A stretch of DNA of 64,000 bases from Xestospongia bergquistia (lineage: Eukaryota > Porifera > Demospongiae > Haplosclerida > Petrosiidae), in contig OZ014421.1 of assembly GCA_963965975.1 (NCBI GenBank), positions 6,439,413-6,503,412 of the forward strand. The letters are read 5' to 3'. This document shows positions 37,801 to 49,310 of this stretch, one piece after another. Numbering within the stretch: the first letter of the stretch is position 1; every line of letters begins with the position of its first letter. A program made the position numbers and the translations under genes. The notes beneath the pieces were generated by a model. The model saw only the letters and a program-made list of their open reading frames with translations, was not told the DNA's origin and did no database searches.

Positions 37801-38028
37801 CTGATGTAGTAATCTCTCCAGCTGATATAACATCATATATACATCATCTTCGCCAATATTTACCACGAGGAATATCTTCATCAGTTCAAGGAGATTTAGA
37901 GGAGAGAGAGAATAAGATGAGTGAGGAAAAAAGTGGAGAGTTTAGTACAGTTTTACAGGCCATGGTGTGCAAGGAATCATGGCAACTGCAGTCTGCTGAG
38001 GTAGACAAATTGTTGAACTCAACTTAGG

Positions 38029-38069
<41 letters not shown>

Positions 38070-41000
38070 TTATATCTTTCTCTCTTCAGGAAATAATCCA
38101 GCGAGCATTAACAAATGGTAAATTACCTTTAGCACAAGCCTACTTAGTGCAGAAAGCAGTGGAATGGGAGGAGTCACCACACCCCCAGGATCAAGTGGTA
38201 AAGTTAACATTATCAAACACAAATGTATCTTCATTTTCCCTATAGGGTCAAAGCCACACCCTCTTAGACGATGTCACTCTGACCAGTTTAACTAGTGTGG
38301 GAGTGGGGCTAGTTATGAAAGCTCTGTCAGCAGAGAACATAAAACTTGCTATATCTTACATCAATCAAATGGTATAATAACTTTAATTGTAATAATAGTT
38401 ACTTAATTGTAATAATAGACTAATGTTACTTAAAGTCTGTAGTGCTGTCACAATAAATAAGAATTATAGTCCTATCGTGTAAATCTTGTATAATGATAGT
38501 TAGATATGTCTCTTCCTTCTCTTGTTTAGGGTGCTGATGTAAAAGACAGTTTACATTTTATTTTCCTTCACACAGTACAGAGACAACTTCGTGACTTTTT
38601 AGTAAGTACAAACAATAATAATAGTAATGTTACAGTTAGTATTAGAGTATGACCTTTGAACTATTGGTAAATAAAATATCGACAATTGATTATATTTTGT
38701 CCAACAGGCAGAGGAGTTAGTTAGTGAAGGATGGTTGAGTTCAATGGAGTCAGATGCTCTAGATTATCTTCATATATTAGAATCATATTATCCAATGGAT
38801 TGTTATGAAAGTGCTAAAGTTACTTACAATATGAGAAATAGACAATCTGGTATGCCGTTTAGTGGTTCCTCAGAGGGTATGGCTTTTTCTAACAATACTG
38901 GTAATGTGATAGAGTTATATCCAGAATATTTTGGAGGGGTGAGTAAGAGGAGTCAATCTATTTTAGTAACTATGATGTCACAAATAATTAATATTAGTGT
39001 ACTTTATTTCCATTCCAGGACCAAGCAGTAGTATGGGAACCAGACTTATCATCCACTCCCTTATCTCCTACTAGTGCACAACAACATGGGTTATATATCC
39101 AGGTTCCCATGTATGTGGTGTTGGAATGGGACTCAGAGACTCGGCAAAGAGTTCTTTTTGATGCATTAGTTTTATCAGGAGCTTCTAAAGGTAAGTCAAT
39201 TTCGTAAGAAATATCTTGTCAGGTTAATCTTTTGGCAGATTTTTCTCATAGCAGTAAACTTGTCTATCCAAATGAACAGCTGCTCTATCAATTAACTCAT
39301 CATAATTTGGGGATGTCCCTTCAATTAGTACCTCATATAGAACCAGAGGTAGTCAACCAGCTGGTAAGATCACTACCTGAATCTCACTTAGACCAGTATA
39401 GCAAGGACATCATACTGGATGAACTGGCAAGGTCAGTTGTTTACATGTATTGTATGCATTTATACATGTACATGTAAACATGTTTAGATGTTCATGTATA
39501 CTTGTTTAGATGTACATGTATAACTGTTTAGATGTATAGTTATGTACATGTAGTATGATGTTAAAGATACATGTAAACATGTTTAGATGTACATGTAATA
39601 CATGTAGATACAGGTAATGTATGTATACATGTATGCACAAGTTATTATTATTAGACATAATTTCTATTTTTTGTTAATTGTTAAAATAAATGGTAAAGGA
39701 AAATGTAAAAAAATGGCACAAAGCAACTGATATCCTAATCTCTTACAACTGAGATAGTTCAATATCACACACTATTATAATGACTACCATTGTTACTGTG
39801 GTTCTGGTTGAACTAAACCAGCTAGATACAGGATCATTTTTTGCGCCAAATTTATCCCTACTGTCTTAATATAACACTGTATCAGGTCATCAAGACGACT
39901 ACCAAATTTCAAACGTAATTCAGAATATTTTACTGGTGTTGTTGAACGTGGACCAACGACCATTATTTCCCCTAGAGCTTCCTCTCCAGGTGGTTCTGTC
40001 TCCAGATCTGGTTCGTCTGAGAACTTACAATATTTTGCTCCATCTAGTTTCGTCCGAGCAGTTTCTAAAGGTACATAGACTAGCGTCTCTGGACAGAGAA
40101 GATACGATGAATGATAGTGCCTCTTATAGTTCATTTTGGGACAGTCATGGACGTAATACCCCATGTAGTAATATTGTAGTGCTGGGTTCTTACGATAGAG
40201 TTCTTGATTCATACCTATCTCATGAACGGCAGAGTAGACACCAGGTGCTATAAAACGATAATTGGGGTCATAGTACAAGTAATTACATAAAACTCCTTTG
40301 GGGATAACGTCCACAACTCCTACCATAACGAGATTGTCATCTATCCAGTATTGTTGGTGATACGAGCCATAAGCAATATCTATCCCCGGGGGACTGTCCT
40401 CGGGGAAGAGAGGAGTCTCCACACAAAACTGCTGGAATTGGTCTTCAGCACATTTTTCTTCTGGTTCTTTATGAATGATCATTTGGAACTTACGAAATAC
40501 TTCATAGCTTTTGTCGTAGGTATCCCAGAAATCTTTACCAATGGGATTAACACAGACCAGTTTGATTACCAGCTTGTGTTTACAGTTTTTAAGGTCTGGC
40601 GGTTTTATTACCTCCATTAGGTCAGTTCCTTCTATTTCTCTCTCGTTTGCATCAGTTTCCATAGGATGAGGACTTGAGGACAAACGATTTGTTGATTTTT
40701 CTGTCTTACCATCAACTTCAAGAGTGACCGACTCTTTCTTGGATTGTTTCATGGCCTTTTTTTCTCGACGTACTTCCTTTGCTTTCCGACAAGGAGGTTT
40801 ATTAGGATCAGGACCAGATCCTGGGGTGACTACTTTCTTTGTTTTTTTTGCTGACTCTTGTGATCCCTTTTCCATATCAGTAGAGGATGCACCCTCACCA
40901 ATGACAACGCCTGTTTCATCTGATGACACTTTCTCCTCTGTGTCAGTTTGTAATGAAGACTCCATACCAGTGGCTTGATCGTTATTGTCCTGTGGCAAAA

Positions 41001-42940
41001 TGACTCCTTCTGGAGTAAGTACAGCTCCATCTGGTATGCCATTTAATAGGTAATCGTTCAAACGTCGTACAACTCGCCTCTGCTGTTTAGAGATACGAAA
41101 TGTTTTACAATCTAATCTCAGTACATATTGTGGACAGCACGTGATCTTATTGGCCGGGAGATAGACGAATTTACCTGATCTTTGACAGCCTCTGTCCACT
41201 AAGTCTTGAAAATCTTGAGCAGACATTTGTTTTGCCCAGACCCCTTCTAAAAGGAATTGTTCATTTTGACTGTGGCAGTAACCGCAGTGACTTGGGTAAG
41301 GTCCTCCAGGTTGATAAGCAAACTGTACTTCACTAACAATAGCTTTCTTAGGGACTGGTTCCTCCTCAACTTTTTCTTCTGCCATCTTATCTGGAGTTCC
41401 ACCCATAATCCACTAATTAGTGGGTGCGGTCAACTATTTAACAAGCTATGAATATTAGTATAACCTTACATAATTAAAATAGTTATTGTTAATAATTCTT
41501 ATACTAGCTTTACTACACACACTGTAGGCATGGATTTTACTATTTTCCAAATGATGAGCACCTGACAAACCTGTTATACTGGTTAAGTCGACAACATAAC
41601 CTTTTTTCACAACCACACCCCTTATATTGTGAGTCTTATTTAATTAATGTATGAGTAATTATAACTCCACCCATATAGCTACCGATCAATCAGGTGCTTT
41701 GGTGGGCAAATTTCATCATGCCTTTGTTGGTCATCTGATTAATGTACAATTTATTGGATTATTATATTTATATCTGGACTACTTCAAGTAAGATGACACA
41801 TACCCTCTTAACAAACCACCAACCATTTCAATATATGTATACTATATCACTACATAATATTGTATTACTGGTCACATGCATTGAATTGATGATTGTATTG
41901 TATTCTTGTATACCTCAGTACATTTCAGTATACTTTGTCCCTATATAGGCTTGCTCTGGATAGAAAGAGTATTCATCAGTTGGGACTTAATTCATCAGAT
42001 ATACCTCCGTGGGTACAGCTGTTGGTACAATGTCGGCTGACAGGGCAGAATCCTACAGGTTAGATTGATTGTAATATTTTGTAATCACCATGGAGATGAC
42101 ATTCATTTCTCTCTAGAACCAGAAAATGTATTTTTAACCAGTTTATCATGTAGTCGACTGCTCTTTAATTGTTCTTCAGTGAATGATGGGTTAAAAAATG
42201 GTCACCTCTTGATGTCATTGGCCATATTAATGTATGCTCCTGCATCATTAACTGATGTAAGGAAAAAGAGAGCCACATGACTAATGACAACAGTAGCTCA
42301 TTAAACTCATAAAAATGCATTATTTTTTAGGCGATGGACTCATCTAACGCACATGAGGCATGGTTTGTCGATGAAAACACTTTACGACAAGTTCTAGGAG
42401 CTTATCCCACTCTTCAAGCGGCCATTTTTCCTTCTCGTCCAACCAAATTGACTCCTGCTCAGTCACAGGACATCACTGTCTATGAGCTATTAAAAGTACT
42501 TGTTAAAATTCATTAATCTAATGCTCCATTAATATGTTTCACTAACAGTAAATTTCCAGGAAATAACCACTTTATTTATTATGTATCCATTATTGCTTTT
42601 ATGCATCCATCTTAGGGTACTGTCTCATTTGATATATCTCGTCTCTTCAAGTGGCAAAGAACTAACAAAATAGCAGCTGCTGATGAAGATATTGAAGGTA
42701 CTATTGATCTGTTCTGTCTGTATATCTATCTGTCTTGCATCTTGTAGCTCCACAAGAACCACCCCATTTCTCTCAATCATCTCTCTGTCATCAATATGCG
42801 CAGACAGACAAACTGAGTTACATTTACTACTTGTATGAAGGACAACCATCATTTGCTTTTGCCAACTTTGTAGCAGCAAAATTAGCTAATCGTTCTAACT
42901 TAAACAAAAGGTAAAATGTATTTAATTTATTTTGTGTGTA

Positions 42941-42977
<37 letters not shown>

Positions 42978-45900
42978 GCACACACACACACACAGAATTG
43001 ATAAAGCTGTTTCACAAGCCTATCGTATTGGCATTTCTGATTTCTCAGATTCTCGCCTTGTCTCCACTTGTGTTGCTTTCATTGAGATGCTCAGTCGAGA
43101 CTCTGCTAACCTTCGTTTAGATACCCAGGCTGCTATGAGAATTTGTAATTATTTAGATTCTAAATTGGACTTAGATGGGTCTCAAAATATGGATGGAGTT
43201 AAAGGTGTGGTCATTGATCCCAGTGAACAAAGGGCAACCATTAAAAAGAAGATTGGTAAAGGAATATGAAATATTTTAAACATTTATAACTTGTATGTTT
43301 CCATAGCAACTCAGTTCCTTCAGTTATACCAATCACCTGATAATTATACTCTTGCTGGTTCGTTGTTGCACAAACTGGAGAAAGCCACAGCACATGAAGT
43401 GATGTCAAATGCTCTAAGCAGGTTAGGAGAACTAGTTTTACTTGTGTAGTATGCAGGTTTAGAAAACTAGTTTAGTTATTGTGTTCACATGTTTTGTTAT
43501 AGTTGTGGAGTTGAAGCAGAAAATTTTTGGGTTCTTGTTCAAATGTTCTGTCAATACCATTCTCTCCCGCCCACAACTGCATATCTTGTTGAGTGTGCCA
43601 AAGAGGGGGAGTGGCTTTCTCTTCTTTGCCACTCCCAATTATATGGGATTGCAACAACTGAGGTACTTGAGAACCCTTATTATAAAAATCAAAATTTTAC
43701 ATTTTAGGTTCTCTTCGTTGTCGAGAAATATTTTTCTGATCCTAGAATAAAAGAACATCTTCAGCTGGCTATCTCCACAATAGAAACCACACCCCCTCCT
43801 CCATCTCCAGCCTTTTCTGACAAGAGTGGAAGTGGGCGTGGGCGTTCTCGATCTAAGCGGAAGTTTATTGGGGGGCTTCCTTCAACAAGTGGACAGAAAA
43901 ACGAGAACGATGGATTAACACCACGTGATGTACGAGCTAACTTCTATAGTAAAGTAAGGACAATTCTTTTAGCTTGTATAATATGAGATTTGTTACTACT
44001 CAGGTTGGTCTTGTGAATCAACAAAAGCCACAAGAAGCCACATCCTCTCCTCTAATTAGGGCAGAGCCTAATCCAATGGACTCATTAGCTCTTGGTTTGA
44101 TGTCCCCTGTAACAGAAGGTACATATATTTATATAGAAGTAGGTGGATACTTTTAATTCATTTCCTTTTTTTAGTTCCTCTTCCTCTTCCAATTACTGAA
44201 AAGGAATTACCTGAAGATCTTTTATCTGTTTTGTTTCAATGTCAGGATCATACTCAACCTTGGCGTGCTTTATTAGCTCATAGTATTGTCCTACAACGAC
44301 CTTTATTGGCACTTCTAGCAGCTTATTATCCTGTAAGTGTAAATAGATGGACATACAAGTGGACATACATACAGGTGGACTAGCGACTTCATAGTTTATC
44401 AATTGTTTCTTTTTTAATCTATAATGAAGGATAGCTGTATTTTGGATTGTATGTGTGTTTGGTTATGTGCTACAGTAGGTTCTCAAACATTACAAAAAGT
44501 AGCCGAGTCTTTAAACAGTAAGAGACTCATACATGTACATGTACATGTAATGATATTGTTTTGTCCTTTAGTCTCCAAGACAACTGAACAAGAACTTCAT
44601 TTTTCAGCTGGTAAGTTTGTATGGATAGAGATAGCTAAGCTTGACTCTCTCTTATTAGCTTTACAATGGAGAAGTTGGACAGTAGATGATCTTGGGCTTC
44701 TGTTTTTGGCAGCCATTTTGGAGACACCCTGTCCTGCTGGTCAGTTTCCACTCATGTTCCAATACTTTGATGATGTAAGACTAATAAAAACTTTTATTAT
44801 ACTTATTAGCAGCTGATCTCTGCTTACTTCACAGAAAAATCCTCTCATACCATTCATGAGGTTTCATGAAGAGTTTATCCTACGATGTGATCTCTCAGAA
44901 TGTAGAAAACAACTCAATGAATTTGCGCTACAAATTGATAAGGTAACTCTGTGGGTGTGGTAATGGGTGTGGTCACTTTCTTTATAGTGTGGTCGTCTTG
45001 GTTATTATCCTGCTTTGGTTGGTGATAGTCAGTGGGTGGAAGAGGTTGCTACAACGTTTGCTAATCGCATGCTTGTCACATGTCCAACTCCTTTTGAACG
45101 AGCGCAACTTTTAAAGTTATTAGCCGAGAATGGATTTGGCCAGCATTTTGTGTGTCAAAGTATGAATGAATGCACCAGAGAGATGGATGGATGGATGAAC
45201 AGATATATTGTTTAAATGATTTCATTTTTTTCTAGTTCTTAATTTCTCTCAACTCTATCAAATCTCATCTATCTTAGACAAAACTGGTCTATCTTCTGTG
45301 CCAGCATTTAAAATCACTGATACCTTCTCTCCCTCACCTTCATCTTCATCTCCGTCTCTTCTTGAGATGTACAATGTGAGAGTAAGGGTAAACTGTGAGA
45401 ACATATTAAGAGAACTAGTTGATAAAGGACAATTTACAGCTGCTCGAGAATATGCAAAAGTTGCTGAAGTACCAGTAGCAGAGGTTACGTTAAAAGAGGT
45501 ACATTAGATGGTTGGAAAGCTAGAGAGATTTGAGTATTCCATATTGTGTTTAATTGGTAGGTGGAGTCTAAACATCGTAAATTAATTGGTACCAGCTACT
45601 GGCAATATCAACCTGCTCGTATTAGTTTCTGGCAACAATGTCACAGATCATTTATAATTGATCATGTGAGCTCTGAATCAGCTGCTGAGTTCTTTGAGGT
45701 ATGTACCCCTCCTGACATGAGAAATCTCTTGACTCTTTCATCTCCAGTCTGTAGTGAAATCCTCTCCATCTATAAGTCCCAATGAGAGAACATTATTGTT
45801 AGTTTTGGCTTTAATATGGAGGAAAGAAATGGGTGTGATTTCTCCTGAACAAGAAAAGGAGAATGAACGAGAAATTTGGTTATCCCATTTGAGAGCTGTC

Positions 45901-47933
45901 TCAGGACAGCTTAAGAGCAAGGTGAACATGGCAGTCTGATAAACCTCCTTAATTGTTCCTCAATTAATTATTTTATTACAGGGACATCAACCATCCTTGC
46001 CGGAACTGATCACTGATCCATCCTTAAGTCCTACATTACATCCCAAACAGCAGCCAGCAACTTTGTTACCTATCTTGTTAACATTATCTGTAGCAGCATC
46101 ACCTGAATGGTCACAATGTTCGCAAGTAAATCAATTAATTCTAGCAGATACAGTTCCATTTGTACAAGAGAAAGTCGGAGAACCTAGACTTAACCAGGAG
46201 GTAAGAGTTATTATTTTTTCTGCTTTTTTTCTCTTCCTCTTGCTTGCTTGTTCTTTGAGTCATTGAACAAACTGAGACTATTTTTATATGAAGGGATACT
46301 ATGATAAACATAATAGAATAACAAACAGATTAATAACGGAATAAACAAACAGATTAATAATGGAATAACAAACAGATTAATAACAGAATAAACAAACAGA
46401 TTAATAATGGAATAACAAACAGATTAATAACAGAATAAACAAACAGATTAATAATGGAATAGCAAACAGATTAATAACAGAATAAACAAACAAATTAATA
46501 ATGAAATATACGAACACTGCGTCAATTTTAAATATTAAACAACATAGTTGTAATGGCTGCAAACTCATCTTTACTACTTTTTGATCTCTTGTTTAGGAAT
46601 CTGATGTTCTTGATACAGTAATTGGTCGACTACTCAATGCTGGATGGCTCTCTCAAGCCAGAGATTTAGCAATTTTGTTTGAGCATGATTCTCCTGATCT
46701 CACTATTGTATTAGTAAGTAAAAGAACTGATACATATTGTATTATCTGAGTACCTTAGTGCTGTATACAGCTGGCTCAACGTAAACTCTCACCAGATCAT
46801 CTTACTCAAGAAGTACTTGATCTCTTGGCCAATCAATCTCCTCGTCGTTTTTCTAGTCCAATGTATGTCTCTGATGAGAGTGGAATTAAGGATAAGGTTT
46901 CCATAGAAATTATAAGAATGTTACAGCAATTGTCTGATCGAGCTACTCATGCTCATAAGTGTTGTCAATGCATTATCAGTTGTTTTAAGATTTCTGTGGT
47001 AAGTTGAGAGAAAGTGAAAGAGGCTTTTTTATTCTCTTACTGTAGGCACTGAAGAAATCATACAGTTCAGTTGTTACCTCTGAAGTTTTTGATACATTGG
47101 CTGAACTGTTATCAAGTTTAAATACTGACAAATATACTCTCGCTAAATCCTTTGTGGACTCCTCTAACATTCAACCTAAAGAGGTCAGCACAAAGGTGTA
47201 CACATTGTGTTATTATAATCATATATAGATGGCTGGTTTTCTTAGTGATTGCATTGCAGCTTCTTTGCAGTCTTACATGGGAGGTATCAAGGCATCTCTC
47301 TCTTCCTCTCTCTTATTATTTTATTTATCATTAGGTGAGGAACATGAATATTCTCGTGTGAAAGTCTATGAGCCTAATATGTCAACAAGTAACTTTATGT
47401 CACTGGCACAATTATGTCAAGACCATGCCCTCTTGGGATCTCATCTTCTCTCTATGACCAATTCTTTGGCTAGTTCAGAACATCCTTCTGAAGCTTGTGA
47501 GAAGAAATGACCAACTTTTCTATGTATATTTCAATGAGTTGACTTTAGGTTTATCAATTCAAGTTGAGATGTTAATTCGAGCACATGATTGTTACTCATT
47601 GTGTTGTTCTGTTGATGGTATAGGAGAAGTGTTAAAGGTTGCTCGTGAAATTACCACCTCTCTTTACCAAGGAAAATATTACAAGTTAATGGTAATCAAT
47701 GGAAGGATAGATGAATGAATGGAAGAATGGATGAAAGGATGGATAGATGGAGAAATTGATGACTGCTAAAAGTATTTGTATTTATTATTTACTTTGTAGG
47801 TTCGACTTTTAACTGGTGTTGGTCGATTTCATGAAATGTCTTATATTATACATCTTCTTTTAGAATGTGATGAATTTGAATCTTTAGTTCATCATGGAGT
47901 TGAAAAGGTAAGTCATGTTTTCTTGTTTCTTTT

Positions 47934-48005
<72 letters not shown>

Positions 48006-49091
48006 CCTGTTTTTGTAGGTAGAGCAGTTACGTGTAGCCTTAATGGATTATCTTCGTAAAAACTGCAAACATGATCATGAAAAGAGACAAATGGTTGCTC
48101 TGAAATTTGGAATGTTTCGAGAATTAGCAAAAACAAGAGAAGATCAAGCTATGAGAGATATTAAAAAATTAGAACACAAAAATTTGAGTAAGAAAATAGA
48201 GGGAAAAAAAAGAGAGAGAAGATATATTTTTGTTCTCTCTAGGCTCAGATAGTATTCAAATTTTAAAGCGAATTTTTGCAGATTTAAGAGATGCTTCTAA
48301 AATTTATGCTCAGGTATATCCATTAGTAACAACATTACAATGACTCTCTCTACAGAACAATTGTCTATCAAGTGCTGAACATTGTCTGTCTCAGGCGAGG
48401 TTAGTAGCCCTCCAGCTGTCTCTTTTACAGTCTGGTAAACAAATTCTTAATATGGATACAAAAGGAGTACACAAATTTATGGAAGAACAACCTTTTACTG
48501 AGGTATAGGAATGAATGTATGAGAATAAGAATATCAATTTATGGGATGATGGGAATGAATAAATTTGCATCACTATTGAATTAGGAATTGTGAGACATAA
48601 GTGGAATGCATTTATAAACTTGGAATGAAGATGTGAATAGGAATGGAATAATAGGATTAGAATAATGAATTATCATAATATTCTACTCAGGCTCTGATTG
48701 TAGCTGATGCTTATAAACAAACACTATTAGCTGACTGGGTCAATCCTCTATATCGAAGAGTAATCTTAGCAGGGGACACAAGATATTTAAATGAGTTCCG
48801 TTCAGTATTCCCATTGTCACCAAGTATAATCCAAGAACTAGCAAGCAGGTATGTGTATAGAGTGATAGGAATACAGCAAATATTACTATGGATCCTCTTT
48901 TTTCTAGGTACTTGCTTGATAAGGCACGCCCACCTGACTCTGTTAATAATATGAAGAGAGTTCTTACTTATTGCACAAGTCTCACTTTAAAACACAAACT
49001 TGTTCATCAATTAGGTCTTCATGATGTCACAGGAATACTAGACGGTAGTACAATGGATGAAGGATTTCTCAAAGACTTATCCAAGTTATAG
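34823..49091 (+). CDS. SPG11: spatacsin homologue
   Basis: A long gene of several dozen small exons. The first is 34823-35016 (MDTLPVVVKK start, GTAAGT donor) and the last begins near 48,908 and ends FLKDLSKL-stop. The C-terminal third matches the spatacsin C-terminal domain: LSDRATHAHKCCQC, then YTLAKSF, then VRLLTGVGRFHEM, then ALMDYLRKNCKHDHEK, then AEHCLSQARLVALQLSLL and VLTYCTSLTLKHKL. The N-terminal part is a less conserved region of probable beta-propeller type. In animals spatacsin works with spastizin and AP-5 at late endosomes and lysosomes and is needed for lysosome re-formation. Introns are mostly 50-300 nt and hold microsatellites. One of about 2.1 kb (39432-41527) contains ATE1 on the other strand, and SPG11 resumes at exon 41528-41630 and then about 41,681. 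I see no frame break, but not every exon was checked. Confidence 0.88.
36985..37085. repeat. ATGG/ATGA microsatellite in an SPG11 intron
   Basis: Runs of GATGGATGGATGAATGAATG-type tetranucleotides between coding exons of SPG11. Confidence 0.75.
38029..38067. repeat. (CT)n microsatellite in an SPG11 intron
   Basis: About 19 CT dinucleotides shortly before an acceptor at about 38,089; may serve as an extended polypyrimidine tract. Confidence 0.8.
39440..39625. repeat. ATGTACATGTA-rich repeat in the ATE1-hosting intron
   Basis: Irregular copies of GTTTAGATGTACATGTA and related palindromic ACATGT steps follow the donor of the large SPG11 intron. Confidence 0.6.
39793..41406 (-). CDS. ATE1: arginyl-tRNA--protein transferase, intronless and nested in SPG11
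   Basis: One uninterrupted frame of 537 residues. N-terminal region: HCGYCHSQNEQF, later RSGKFVYLPANK and TCCPQYVLR, the cysteine pattern (CxxC..CC) of the ATE1 N-domain. The C-terminal region has NYLYYDPNYRFIAPGVYSAV, YYYMGYYVHDCPKMNYK and LLCPETLVYVPLE, hallmarks of the arginyltransferase C-domain. The enzyme moves Arg from Arg-tRNA to N-terminal Asp/Glu (or oxidised Cys) for the N-degron pathway, in cytosol and nucleus. The middle is a charged, Lys/Glu-rich linker. The frame starts at MGGTPDKMAEE; the Met seven codons later (MAEE) is an alternative start. It lies wholly in SPG11 intron 39432-41527, antisense to it. The lack of introns in so intron-dense a region suggests a retroposed copy that stayed functional. 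Confidence 0.93.
   Translation of the reverse strand: MGGTPDKMAEEKVEEEPVPKKAIVSEVQFAYQPGGPYPSHCGYCHSQNEQFLLEGVWAKQMSAQDFQDLVDRGCQRSGKFVYLPANKITCCPQYVLRLDCKTFRISKQQRRVVRRLNDYLLNGIPDGAVLTPEGVILPQDNNDQATGMESSLQTDTEEKVSSDETGVVIGEGASSTDMEKGSQESAKKTKKVVTPGSGPDPNKPPCRKAKEVRREKKAMKQSKKESVTLEVDGKTEKSTNRLSSSPHPMETDANEREIEGTDLMEVIKPPDLKNCKHKLVIKLVCVNPIGKDFWDTYDKSYEVFRKFQMIIHKEPEEKCAEDQFQQFCVETPLFPEDSPPGIDIAYGSYHQQYWIDDNLVMVGVVDVIPKGVLCNYLYYDPNYRFIAPGVYSAVHEIGMNQELYRKNPALQYYYMGYYVHDCPKMNYKRHYHSSYLLCPETLVYVPLETARTKLDGAKYCKFSDEPDLETEPPGEEALGEIMVVGPRSTTPVKYSELRLKFGSRLDDLIQCYIKTVGINLAQKMILYLAGLVQPEPQ
42942..42993. repeat. (CT)n/(CA)n microsatellite before an SPG11 exon
   Basis: CT repeats run into CA repeats and end directly at the CACAG acceptor of the next exon, so repeat length could influence splicing. 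Confidence 0.8.
46287..46505. repeat. tandem repeat in an SPG11 intron
   Basis: About five copies of a unit near 42 bp made of alternating half-units (AACAAACAGATTAATAATGG and a variant with AACAG/ACGG). It lies within the intron upstream of the exon at about 46,597. Confidence 0.75.
47937..48001. repeat. (TC)n microsatellite in an SPG11 intron
   Basis: About 30 TC dinucleotides shortly upstream of the TTTTTGTAG acceptor at about 48,018. Confidence 0.85.
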
Positions 49092-49310
49092 TTGTGTGTG
49101 TGTATTATAAAGGTGTGCATTGTACTTGAATTTTTGTACTATAATTGTTTACGGAAGTATCTTCTAAAATAATTATTATTTATAATAATAAATTCATTAT
49201 AAAATTATATTAAATTATAATAATTGTATTATTATAGAAATTTAATAGAGTTAAAAATCTGCTCGCAACTTAGCCACACCCAACAGCATGTTATTGCATG
49301 TCTTATCAGA

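Noticed and set aside
39793-41406. ATE1 frame as an alternative exon of SPG11
   Set aside because: It is on the opposite strand and is a complete arginyltransferase with its own start and stop; SPG11 splices over it in phase (39,431 to 41,528).
47846-48136. Minus-strand frame with a long Glu-Arg repeat
   Set aside because: Produced by the (TC)n microsatellite in an SPG11 intron read in reverse; not a gene.
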